Assembly (NCBI GenBank): GCA_030562195.1
Contig: CM060202.1
Coordinates: forward strand, 32,292,599 to 32,356,598
Direction: 5' to 3'
DNA from: Nipponacmea schrenckii
Taxonomy: Eukaryota; Mollusca; Gastropoda; Lottiidae
Length of the DNA: 64,000 bases
The position numbers and the translations under genes are program-made. Below the pieces are notes generated by a model. It did not search any database, had not been told where the DNA came from, and worked only from the letters and a program-made list of their open reading frames with translations. Shown here piece by piece: positions 36,692 to 47,800 of this stretch; position 1 is the stretch's first letter, and the number at the start of each line of letters is the position of its first letter.

Positions 36692-38204
36692 GTAGGAGCT
36701 TAGAAATATCAGTTTTTCCTGTGAAACGAAATAACATATTCAAACATTATTCTTGCTTTATTTATATGGCGTTGTTTTGATGTCAATATTCATTTCGTTG
36801 CATAGTGACAAAGTGTATAAAGTAGTTAATAATAAAACGCTTAATACATACATTAAGCGATTTCCAGATTGATCAGTTATAATTATACAGGGAAGTAACA
36901 CGCTGGCTAACTGTTTTTTTTAAATTCCGAATATATTTTTTTGTCGCTTTTTGAAAATTGGTAATGTGTGGGATGTATACTTATTTAGCTAATTATCAAC
37001 ATTAAGCGCAAATATCAGCCGTAGGATAAGTGTATTTTAACGCCTATTATCCCATAAAGACACAAACAATCTCGACAGATGTTCAGTGTATTAGGCCCAT
37101 AAGCCAAGTTAAGCTCGATGAATATGGTGAACCACACATTTATCTATATATTGTTGTGTAATGAAAGACAGTTTAATCATATTTTTTAGTTGTAGTCCTA
37201 CTTAAAAAAAATTACCGACTTGATCAAGGAAGAAAATATGAGCGAATGCATGCATTATCTCACCTATCGGGGATCGGTTATTTGTTCAATAATATTTTCT
37301 GGATTTCCGTAAATTTCCGTATTTAATAGTCGTAAAGTTCCGTAAGAGGTCAGCTCCACCTATTAATTTTCATACATGCCCGAACTCGAGGTCCAAAATG
37401 TAAAATCTACATTTGATCAATCGACATTTCACACATCGTCTTTTCATCATATCATTATCAACTTATACACTTCTACATTTGTAAAATTGACAAATCGACA
37501 ATTGAACTTGGAATGAACATTTACATTTCAAAATAACCAATTTACATTTGAACTTTTACACTTTGACAATGTATTTTCACCCTTTACTTCTGCACTTCGA
37601 CACTTCTACACATCAACAAATGTACTTTCACAAAGTGAAATATACACGTTGCAACGAAATGAATATTGACATCGAAACAACGCCATATATTTAGTGTCGT
37701 AATCCATTTGGTTTCTACAACTTGGCGACATTTCGTAGTAACCTCGTCAATTATTAAACGGTCAATTGGGGTAAGTGTAATAATATCTTTTAAACGGTTG
37801 TCCAAATTGAAATGATTAGAAACAGGTTTATCTGTTTTAATTTATCTATTGGACGTAAACTGAGTGCGTAAATTATTGCTGTTTTATCCCACATATTGTC
37901 AGATGATGTTGCATAGGAAACCTTTTCATTATAAAGTTACTTTTAAAATAATGAATTCAGATATAAAGGGACATATTTGTATCTATATAAAACATCATAG
38001 GTTACTCCTTAAACCTGGAGATATTTCGACATAAAGAATAAATCACAGAAGAACTACGAAACAGAAGATTAGAACAAGAAGCTTAAAATTTTAGGTTAAA
38101 AATGTCAATGATAATTGCAGTCCTAAAACTTATTTTATTTGAGATGTTCTTAAATCATTAGCTTCTCTTTCCAGTTTTCCATGGTCTAAGTCGCCTAGAG
38201 AAAA
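36692..38204. other. Gene 2 intron, no gene seen
   Basis: AT-rich intron. At about 37,390-37,640 there is degenerate repetition of short motifs such as 'tacatttg', 'cgacatttc' and 'acaaatcgac', possibly an eroded minisatellite. No exon recognised. Confidence 0.5.
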
Positions 38205-38484
38205 ATATCCTCCGGCTATAATTACACTGGGCCTGGTACAAGGTTAGGTTTAATATTAGACGAAAACCAGGAGAAGAACACGTTGATGCTGCAAGATCAA
38301 AACACGATATATTATACAGAATTAAAGACAGTTTAGATACGAAGCAGACAAACAAATGATAATCGAACTTAAAAATATTCCAAATCTAACATTCAAAGAA
38401 AAAATACAAAGACCTCTGTTTATGAAACTGTTAAAAGCAAAAATGAAATTGGGTATGAGATTGACAGGTGAAATTTGTAAATAA
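38205..38484 (+). pseudogene. Polinton/adintovirus-like PLA2-domain relic
   Basis: Three frame-shifted pieces in a row resemble the parvovirus-type phospholipase A2-like domain also found in Polinton/adintovirus structural genes: GYNYTGPGTRL near 38,214 (calcium-loop-like GPG), VDAARSKHDILYRIKDS near 38,296 (the D-x-A...HDxxY catalytic motif), and MIIELKNIPNLTFKEKI from 38,358. At least two frameshifts separate them, so it is a dead copy of a viral or virus-like gene. It lies in the last long intron of gene 2, directly upstream of an integrase-like piece, the pairing expected of such elements. Confidence 0.6.
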
Positions 38485-38597
38485 TTCAGAAAACATTTTA
38501 AAAGTAAAGCCAAAGACGATACAGTTAATTTTATTAGTATGCCACCTGAAACGTCAAACCACTTGGGTTTTAAATTTACAGCACTTATAACCAGAGA

Positions 38598-38750
38598 AAA
38601 GTTGTGGTAATAGAAATATTAAACAAAACTCTTAAATCTAAATTATTAAAAACATTTGCCGAACGAAAGTCTCAAAATCGGTTAAAGATCTTCCCAACGG
38701 TAGTGTCAGAATACAATAACAAAATTAATTCTTCCATCGGTATTTTCTGA
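38598..38750 (+). pseudogene. Retroviral-type (Polinton-like) integrase C-terminal relic
   Basis: An open stretch reading VVVIEILNKTLKSKLLKTFA, then RLKIFPTVVSEYNNKINSSI, ends at TGA 38,748-38,750. It fits the end of a DDE integrase core: the glutamate in VIEILN would be the third catalytic residue, and EYNNKINSSIG matches the conserved YN...SI helix. The first two catalytic residues are not visible. The preceding 38,485-38,597 may be more of the same in another frame. The 54-bp minisatellite starts immediately after the stop. Confidence 0.5.
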
Positions 38751-40372
38751 AGATCTGACTTGTAGAGTAGCTATTTTATTCTACCCTTAAATACAATATA
38801 GATCTGACTTGTATAGTTTCTATTACTATTTATTCTACCCTTAAATACAATATAGATCTGACTTGTATAGTTTCTATTACTATTTATTCTACTCTTGAAT
38901 ACAATATAGATCTGACTTGTATAGTTTCTATTACTATCTATTTTAGCCTTGAATACAATATAGATCTGACTTGTATAGTTTCTATTACTATTTATTTTAG
39001 CCTTGAATACAATATAGATCTGACTTGTATAGTTTCTATTACTATTTATTTTAGCCTTGAATACAATATAGATCTGACTTGTATAGTTCCTATTACTATT
39101 TATTCTACCCTAGAATACAGTATAGATCTGACTTGTATAGTTTCTATTACTATTTATTCTACTCTTGAATACAATATAGATCTAACTTGTATAGTTTCTA
39201 TTAATATTTATTCTACACTTGAATACAATATAGGTCTGACTTGTATAGTTTCTATTACTATTTATTCTACACTTGAATACAATATAGATCTGACCTGTAT
39301 AGTTTCTATTACTATTTATTCTACCCTTGAATACAATATAGGTCTGACTTGTATAGTTTATATTACTATTTATTCTACCCTTGAATACAATATAGGTCTG
39401 ACTTGTAAGTTTTTTCTATTTTTTCTANNNNNNNNNNNNNNNNNNNNNNNNNNNNNNNNNNNNNNNNNNNNNNNNNNNNNNNNNNNNNNNNNNNNNNNNN
39501 NNNNNNNNNNNNNNNNNNNNNNNNNNNNNNNNNNNNNNNNNNNNNNNNNNNNNNNNNNNNNNNNNNNNNNNNNNNNNNNNNNNNNNNNNNNNNNNNNNNN
39601 NNNNNNNNNNNNNNNNNNNNNNNNNNNNNNNNNNNNNNNNNNNNNNNNNNNNNNNNNNNNNNNNNNNNNNNNNNNNNNNNNNNNNNNNNNNNNNNNNNNN
39701 NNNNNNNNNNNNNNNNNNNNNNNNNNNNNNNNNNNNNNNNNNNNNNNNNNNNNNNNNNNNNNNNNNNNNNNNNNNNNNNNNNNNNNNNNNNNNNNNNNNN
39801 NNNNNNNNNNNNNNNNNNNNNNNNNNNNNNNNNNNNNNNNNNNNNNNNNNNNNNNNNNNNNNNNNNNNNNNNNNNNNNNNNNNNNNNNNNNNNNNNNNNN
39901 NNNNNNNNNNNNNNNNNNNNNNNNNNNATTCTCCCCTTTGAATACAATAAAGTCGGGCTTGTATAGTTTCTTTACTATTTATTCTACCCTTGAATACAAT
40001 ATAGATCTGCTTGTATATTTTCTATTACTATTATTCTCCCCTTTGAATACAATATAGGTTTGACTTGTATAGTTTCTATTACTATTTATTCTACCTTTGA
40101 ATACAATATAGATCTGACTTGTATAGTTTCTATTACTATTTATTCTACCCTTGAATACAATATAGATCTGACTTGTATAGTTTCTAATACTATTTATTCT
40201 ACCTTTGAATACAATATAGGTCTGACTTGTATAGTTTATATTACTATATATTCTATCCTTGAATACAATATAGGTCTGACTTGTATAGTGTCTATTACTA
40301 TTTATTCTACCCTAGAATACAATATAGGTCTGACTTGTATAGTTTATATTACTATTTATACTACCCTAGTTT
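38751..40372. repeat. 54-bp minisatellite, interrupted by an N gap
   Basis: Tandem units 'atctgacttgtatagtttct' followed by 'attactatttattctaccc' and 'ttgaatacaatatag'. About 20 copies are visible. The array is broken by 500 Ns (39,428-39,927). Units at the gap edges have single-base indels, suggesting low-quality consensus and an unknown true copy number. ORFs over it are by-products. Confidence 0.95.
39428..39927. other. Assembly gap (500 N)
   Basis: Exactly 500 Ns, which usually denotes a gap of unknown or arbitrary size. It lies inside the 54-bp minisatellite. Confidence 0.99.
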
Positions 40373-40483
40373 ATGTTTTGAATTGATACTGAATCTTAGT
40401 CTAATTAGAAATCATGCAGCTCTTATCAACTGCTTTCACTGAGCGCTAGCAGAACTTTCACCATAGACCTTTATCTTTTTCAG

Positions 40484-40588
40484 AAACCGAGGCAAACAAA
40501 CAAAACGATGATGTGTATTTACTAGTTCTTATTGTTATTGTTGCTATTGTACTGGTTATTATGATTATCAGATACAAGAGACGTAAGA
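40484..40588 (+). CDS. Gene 2, transmembrane exon
   Basis: After TTATCTTTTTCAG the exon reads in phase 1: ETEANKQNDDVYLLVLIVIV, then AIVLVIMIIRYKRRK. This is a short polar stalk, a roughly 22-residue hydrophobic span (YLLVLIVIVAIVLVIMII) and a basic stop-transfer cluster (RYKRRK), so the protein is type I with the Ig domains outside. Two possible phase-1 donors lie 6 bp apart: C/GTAAGA after 40,582 and A/GTAAGT after 40,588; the latter fits the consensus better and is used here. If neither is used, the frame continues to a TGA about 17 codons on. Confidence 0.88.
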
Positions 40589-40660
40589 GTAAGTCATTTA
40601 CTGTTCAACACGCATTCTGTTTGTTTGGATGAAAAAACTTTTTTTTCAATTTATGTATAG

Positions 40661-40755
40661 ATTTAATCATAACAGCCCCTTCATTTCAAAACGTATCCGA
40701 TGTAAAGAAAGAGCAGACAACCCTGAGCAAAATGATTTTAAATAATTTACTATAG
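40661..40755 (+). CDS. Gene 2, possible last exon (cytoplasmic tail)
   Basis: A candidate terminal exon 72 bp after the transmembrane exon. A pyrimidine-rich stretch and TATAG precede a phase-1-compatible frame reading LITAPSFQNVSDVKKEQTTL, then SKMILNNLL and TAG at 40,753-40,755. The phase and location fit, but the tail is short, has no ITIM/ITAM or other motif, has no paralogue in the window for comparison, and no clear AATAAA follows. The real tail may be elsewhere. Confidence 0.4.
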
Positions 40756-41516
40756 TTTCCGGCTATAACTTGATTATGCAACTTTTGTCAATGACGATAG
40801 ATTGTTGAAGAATTATTTGTATCTATTTTACTAGTACCTTATCTAGAATCTTATAGTTTTAGTTGGAGGCTGACAATTGTTATATTTACTGATGAATATA
40901 TGCTCTTATTGGCCAAGTTTAAAATCGTATGTTCATTCTAAGACGCAGTATTCCTTTCAAATAGGAAAAATAACTTGCAAATTCACAGCTATAAATGGAA
41001 CTATGTTTGAAAGTTGTATATATAATTTTTTCAGGGTTAGATTAAAAAGTATATAATCAATTTAATTGTTATAAATAGCTCACTGAAATTTCAAAGTTCG
41101 AATCAACATTTTATCATCATTGTTGTATTTTCTCTCTAAACAATCCAATTAGATAACTAACTAGATAACATGAGGTAATTAGAGCACTGAACTAGGAGTA
41201 ATATTAAAACAACAGTTAGTTAGTTATCTAATTGGCTTGTTTTGATTTTGTTACCCTTGTTGTCATTCCTTCATCTTAATCTCTGCTTGGTCATTGTTAA
41301 TTGTTTTTCTGTTGTACCCTTTGAATGGCTTCGATGTATCTCATATATATTGTCACTGTTATATATAGTTAATCATTTTACTTGATAACGTTACCGGCAT
41401 GTGTTTCGAAACGTAGTATGTAATAAATTCAGAGGTAGTACATCCATATATTCTTAGTTCTTAATGTAGTAATCCTACCTCTATATGTCTTATAAAGAAT
41501 AAATATATTCTTGTTA
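40756..41516. other. Region 3' of gene 2 with two small repeats
   Basis: No gene recognised. It contains an 18-bp perfect inverted repeat, CCAATTAGATAACTAACT at 41,145-41,162 with its complement at 41,218-41,235. From about 41,380 to 41,465 a sequence runs 'cttgataacgttaccgg', 'gaaacgtag' and 'taataaattc', matching in order the arms of the foldback hairpin at 45,032-45,219. Confidence 0.55.
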
Positions 41517-44500
41517 TTTTTTTTTTTTTGTAAACAATATTTTATTCATAATAATGAAAAGGATTCGGGAACAGGCTTTCGCCTATATCACCCTTCCCTA
41601 AACAATGTACATATTTTAATATACAAAAATCGAATAATAATAAATTAAGATAATGAAAACAACATTGTAAACAATTAAACATTTATACATAGCTATCTAC
41701 ACCTCTTTGCTGGTGATATTGAGTGTTAGAGTTGTTCAGAACCTTTTACTGAGTTCGATAAAATTATGCACTTGTTCAAATATGGTTAAAGTTGATTGTT
41801 GGCAAGCTGTTCCAAAGAGAAGTATGTTTATGGATAGGTCGGTAGGTTTTAAGAGGTCGAGAGTAGTTTTTCGTACATCTGAAAGTATGGGACAATATAG
41901 TAAGAAATGTTCAGGATTTTCGAAAGAGTGACCACAAGAGCAGGTAGGATTGTCCGAAATGTGTCGAAGGAATCTATGTCCATTTAGGTCGCTACAAGAA
42001 AGACGAAGGCGAGCATGCAAAATTTGATTTTTTCGAGAGCCAAATGAATATGATGTGGGTATCAGGATGTCATTAGATTTAAGAGCTGCTTTAAAATAAT
42101 TTATTGAAGGAAGAATTTTTAAATCACCAGAAAGGTTATTCCAGTCTCTAATTCCAGACGGTATGAATGATCTATAAAAAGCTCAGTTCTACATTTATAT
42201 TGTTTCAAATTGTTGGTATTTCTCAAGTTGTATGGTGTATCAGTTATTTGTATCAGATCAGTAAGGTAATTCGGAAGATTGTGATAAATTTTGTACATCA
42301 TGATTAGTTTATGGCGGTGTCGTCTTTCTTGTAGCGTTACTACACCCGTTTCTTGATATAATAACCTTTGACTGGTACCCCTAACAGCCCACATATAGTC
42401 CTGAGTGCGTCTAATTGGAGGTTTTCTAACAAATCTTTTAGTTTTGCAGTGCACCCATCCCATATTACGTCACAATAATCGAAAATAGGTAAAATAAATG
42501 AAAAATACATAGTCTGCAATGATTTCCTATTAAGACGATATTGTAGTGATCTAAGACAGTTAACAGCCCTTCCAGTTTTTGTTAAAATCTCATTTATATG
42601 CTTATCCCATTGACAGTTTATTTGAAAAATAAGACCTAAATGTTTATGAAAATCCACTTCTTTGATAGGCACGTCGTCTAATTTTAGTTTAGGCAGAACA
42701 GGAGTTTGTTTAGTAGAAAGAACACCAGCCGGCACAGTTCTGGGACAAGAGGAGACTCCACTTATAACAACTTTTTGCTTTCTATCAGTATAATTTATAA
42801 ACCAATTTAGTAAGTCTCCTCTTATTCCAGCTGCACCTAGCTTATGACAGAGTCCGTCATGCCAGACTCTGTCAAAAGCCTTGCTTATGTCGCAGAACAC
42901 CGCCCTTGTGTATAAACCTTGATCGATGGCTTGACAAAAGAAGTGCGCAAGATCTATTAGTTGAAAGACAGTTGAATCGCCGTGCAGAAAACCACTTTGC
43001 ATGTTAGTTAGCCTTCAGGAAGTTAAAGAAATGCTTGTAGATACATTTCTCAAATGTTGATTATGATACTAAGTAAAGACAGGCCTATAGTTACTGCATT
43101 CAGAAGGATCGCCTTTTTTGTAAATAGCTGTCACGTTGGCTGATTTCCAAAGAACGGGTACTTTTTGAACTTCTAAAGAAAGGTTAAAGAGGTTATATAG
43201 TGGAATAGATATTTCGTTTGAAACTGCTTTTAATAATTTTCCGCTTATTTCATCTGGTCCTGATGCTTTTGATATGTTGATATTTAGGAGCATATCTCTA
43301 ACTTCCTGAGGTGTTAGTACTATTTGAGTGAGTGAATTTTGGCACTGTGGAAGATCAGACAGTTGTGCATTCATTGTATCTAATTGTGAATGGTTAATAA
43401 AGAACTCATTCAAACAGTCAGCTTTTTCCAAGGCAGTACAAGGCACGACACCATTGCAGACAAGTGGAGGAATTTCAGATTTTGAGATATTTTGATCTTT
43501 ACATATGAGTTGACAAGTTGCCACCAATCTTTGGATCCATAATTTTTCTGATTATTAATTTTGTTATCAATTTTCTCAAAGTATTCCTTTTTGCTTGTTC
43601 TAATAAGTTTGATGTACCTGTTCCTGATTAATCTAAAATCTTCCCAATCTTTGTCAGAATTCGTTCTGACCGCCTTTTGATGAATTTTGTTCTTTTTTCT
43701 ACTCATGACTCTAATCGCATTGTTCATCCAAAGTTTATCTCTTGGTCTAATTTGTTTGGAATATTTCTCTTGGCTATCTTCATCAACTCACCTGTAAAGG
43801 ATACAACTGATAGATCAATATTATTCCTGTCTACAATGGTATCCTAACTTGTACCCAGTACGTCATGTCGCAGTCCTATAGTGTTATCGTCAAAGTTTCT
43901 GTAGTCCCAAAATCAGTCTTTAGAAGGATGATAATTTTGGTTTCAATAAATGTAAACGTCAATACACAGACCGGTGGTCACCACAAATTCTATCAAGACA
44001 ACCCGATTCAAGCACCAAGCCTGGGCAATTTGTTATTAACAAGTCAATTAATGTTTGGGTGTTTGATTTTGTGTCAATGCGCGTTGGTTCGTTTATAATT
44101 TGTTTCATGTCAAATAAGTTTATTGATGTGTGGAGGAAAGAATCGTTTATAGTAAAAAAGTCAATGTTAAAGTCGCCAAAAATGAATATTCTGTCAATTT
44201 GGTCAGATGCTGCAAGTGAAATCGAATTTAATATGGAATTATTGATTGAATTTCTGGAATTTGGTGGTCTGTAAAATGTGCCAATTAAAAGTTTTATTTT
44301 ATTAAATTTAGTTTCAATCCATACGGCCTCTGTATTGTCCGTTTCCAGATCTTTTCTTCGTTTAATAAAAAAAAGTATTTCTGATAAAAAGTGCAACCCC
44401 ACCACCCCTTCCGTCGATCCTGTTTTTCCTAATGGGTGCAAAGAAACCTGGGATAGAAAGGGTGTTAGAAGATATGGTTTTGTCAAGCCATATCTCAGTT

Positions 44501-44770
44501 AGTAAGATGAAATCAAATTTCTCAGAAAATTCGGCAAATATTATATCTCTTCTTGTCTTCTGTTTTTTAATACTCCTTACATTCAGATGTACGAAAGAAA
44601 TATTGAGATGGGCCAGGATTCAACTCAATATCACCAGCAAGTATTAACAGCAACCTATTAATGAAAAATAATAGAGAAATAAATAAATAAATGTGTGGTG
44701 CAGAATATAACATGTAGAAACTATATACATAATTACATTCACATATATACAATAACGTCTGCTGTATCAC
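41517..44770 (-). pseudogene. CR1/Rex-like non-LTR retrotransposon, inactivated
   Basis: A nearly full-length ORF2-like sequence on the minus strand. From 5': a 2A-like GDIELNPGP at about 44,610-44,636; an AP-type endonuclease (LNVRSI near 44,580, LLTEIWLD, GTFYRPPN, FGDFNID, DHRSVY to about 43,960); a linker (43,410-43,960); a reverse transcriptase (KASGPDE, NYRPV, QSGFLHGDST, VFCDISKAFDRVWHDGL; 43,527-42,340); and a C-terminal RLRLSCSDLNGHRF...CSCG...HFLLYCP segment to 41,736. Frames break after the 2A motif and at least three more times. The RT jumps from TVPAGV straight to downstream sequence at about 42,715, losing the YADD catalytic box. The 3' end has AATAAA and a short poly(A) (T run at 41,517-41,529). 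It is dead and relies on others, if mobile at all. Confidence 0.88.
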
Positions 44771-44841
44771 TTCGAGAGACTATATACAGAGACGGAGACA
44801 ACATAATTTCCATTCTGTCATTTCTATTAATCAGGATTTTG

Positions 44842-47800
44842 AACAATATATCTATTGATAAGATTTCAATGAAATAATAGTAATTCTGTTGACTATGTTT
44901 AGTATTCTATATAACAATATATCTATTGGTAAGATTTCAATGAAATAATAATCTATGTAATTCTATTGACTATGTTCAGTATTCTATATAACAATATATC
45001 TGTTTATAAGACATATAGAAATAGGCATAGGTAAAGAAGCACAAGATATATGGATATACTATTTCTAACAATTTATTAACTCAACGTTTCACATGCTCAT
45101 ACAGGCAGCGTTATCAAGAAAAATGAATTTCTCTTGATAACGCTGCCTGTATGAGCATGTGAAACGTTGAGTTAATAAATTGTTAGAAATAGTATATCCA
45201 TATATCTTGTGCTTCTTTAACAATATATCTATTGGAAAGATTTCAATGAAATAATAATCTATGTAATTCTATTAACTATGTTCAGTATTCTATATAACAA
45301 TATATCTATTGGTAAGATTTCAATAAAATAATAATCTATGTAGTTCTATTTACTATGTTTAGTATTCTGTATAACAATATATCCATTGATAAGATTTCAA
45401 TGAAATACTAATCTATGTAATTCTATTGACTATGTTCAGTATTCTATATAACAATATATCTATTGGTAAGATTTCAATGAAATAATAATCTATGTAATTC
45501 TATTAACTATGTTCAGTATTCTATATAACAATAGATCCATTGGTAAGATTTCAATGAAATAATAATCTATGTAATTCTATTGACTATGTTCAGTATTCTA
45601 TATACCTAGACAATATTCAGATTTCAATGAAATAATAATCTATGTAATTCTATTGACTATGTTCAGTATTCTAGATAACAATATATCTATTGGTAAGATT
45701 TCAATGAAATAATGATCTATGTAATTCTATTGACTATGTTCAGTATTCTATATAACAATATATATCTATTGGTAAGATTTCAATGAAATAATAATCTATG
45801 TAATTCTATTAACTATGTTCATTATTCTATATACCTAGACAATATTTAGATTTCAATGAAATAATGATCTATGTAATTCTATTGACTATGTTCATTATTC
45901 TATATACCTAGACAATATTTAGATTTCAATGAAATAATAATCTATGTAATTCTATTGACTATGTTCAGTATTCTATATAACAATATATCTATTGGTAAGA
46001 TTTCAATGAAATAATGATCTATGTAATTCTATTGACTATGTTCAGTATTCTATATAACAATATATCTATTGGTAAGATTTCAATGAAATAATGATCTATG
46101 TAATTCTATTAACTATGTTCAGTATTCTATATAACAATATATCTATTGGTAAGATTTCAATGAAATAATGATCTATGTAATTCTATTGACTATGTTCAGT
46201 ATTCTATATAACAATATATCCATTGGTAAGATTTCAATGAAATAATGATCTATGTAATTCTATTGACTATGTTCAGTATTCTATATAACAATATATCCAT
46301 TGGTAAGATTTCAATAAAATAATAATCTATGTAATTCTATTGACTATGTTCAGTATTCTATATAACAATATATCTATTGGTAAGATTTCAATGAGATAAT
46401 AATCTATGTAATTCTAATAACTATGTTCAGTATTCTATGTTCAGTATTGGTAATATTTCAATGAAATAATAATCTATGTAATTCTAATAACTATGTTCAG
46501 TATTCTATATAACAATATATCCATTGGTAAGATTCCAATGAAATAATAATCTATGTAATTCTATTGACTATGTTCAGTATTCTATATAACAATATATCTA
46601 TTGGTAAGATTTCAATGAAATAATAATCTATGTAATTCTATTAACTATGTTCAGTATTCTTTATAACAATATATCTATTGATAAGATTTCAATGAAATAA
46701 TAATCTATGTAATTCTATTGACTATGTTCAGTATTCTATATAACAATATATCTATTGATAGGATTTCAATGAAATAATAATCTATGTAATTCTATTAACT
46801 ATGTTCAGTATTCTTTATAACAATATATCCATTGGTAAGATTTCAATGAAATAATAATCTATGTAATTCTATATAACAATATATCTATTGGTAAGATTTC
46901 AATGAAATAATAATCTATGTAATTCTATTGAATATGTTCAGTATTCTATATAACAATATATCTATTGGTAAGATTTCAATGAAATAATAATCTATGTAAT
47001 TCTATTGACTATGTTCAGTATTCTATATAACAATATATCTATTGGTAAGATTTCAATGAAATAATAATCTATGTAATTCTATTAACTATGTTCAGTATTC
47101 TTTATAACAATATATCCATTGGTAAGATTTCAATGAAATAATAATCTATGTAATTCTATTGACTATGGTCAGTATTCTATATAACAATATATCCATTTGT
47201 AAAATTTCAATGAAATAATAATCTATGTAATTCTATTGACTATGTTCAGTATTCTATATAACAATATATCTATTGGTAAGATTTCAATGAAATAATAATC
47301 TATGTAATTCTATTGACTATGTTCAGTATTCTGTATAACAATATATCTATTGGTAAGATTTCAATGAAATAATAATCTATGTAATTCTATTAACTATGTT
47401 CAGTATTCTATATAACAATATATCTATTGGTAAGATTTCAATGAAATAATAATCTATGTAATTCTATTGACTATGTTCAGTATACTATATAACAATATAT
47501 CTATTGATAGGATTTCAATGAAATAATAATCTATGTAATTCTATTGATTATGTTCAGTATTCTGTATAACAATATATCTATTGGTAAGATTTCAATGAAA
47601 TAATAATCTATGTAATTCTATTAACTATGTTCAGTATTATATATAACAATATATCTATTGGTAAGATTTCAATGAAATAATAATCTATGTAATTCTATTG
47701 ACTATGTTCAGTATTCTGTATAACAATATATCTATTGGTAAGATTTCAATGAAATATTAATCTATGTAATTCTATTGCATATGTTCAGTATTCTATATAA

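Noticed and set aside
39375..39947. ORF of undefined residues across the N run (also 56,148-56,867 and 56,306-56,863)
   Set aside because: Created only by Ns being read as open sequence.
43865..44877. Several plus-strand ORFs between 43,865 and 44,877
   Set aside because: They are antisense to the endonuclease region of the minus-strand LINE.
45133..45219. Possible hammerhead ribozyme in the hairpin arm (ctgtatgag ... gaaac)
   Set aside because: Close to but not matching the conserved CTGATGA core, with an extra base; cannot be called.
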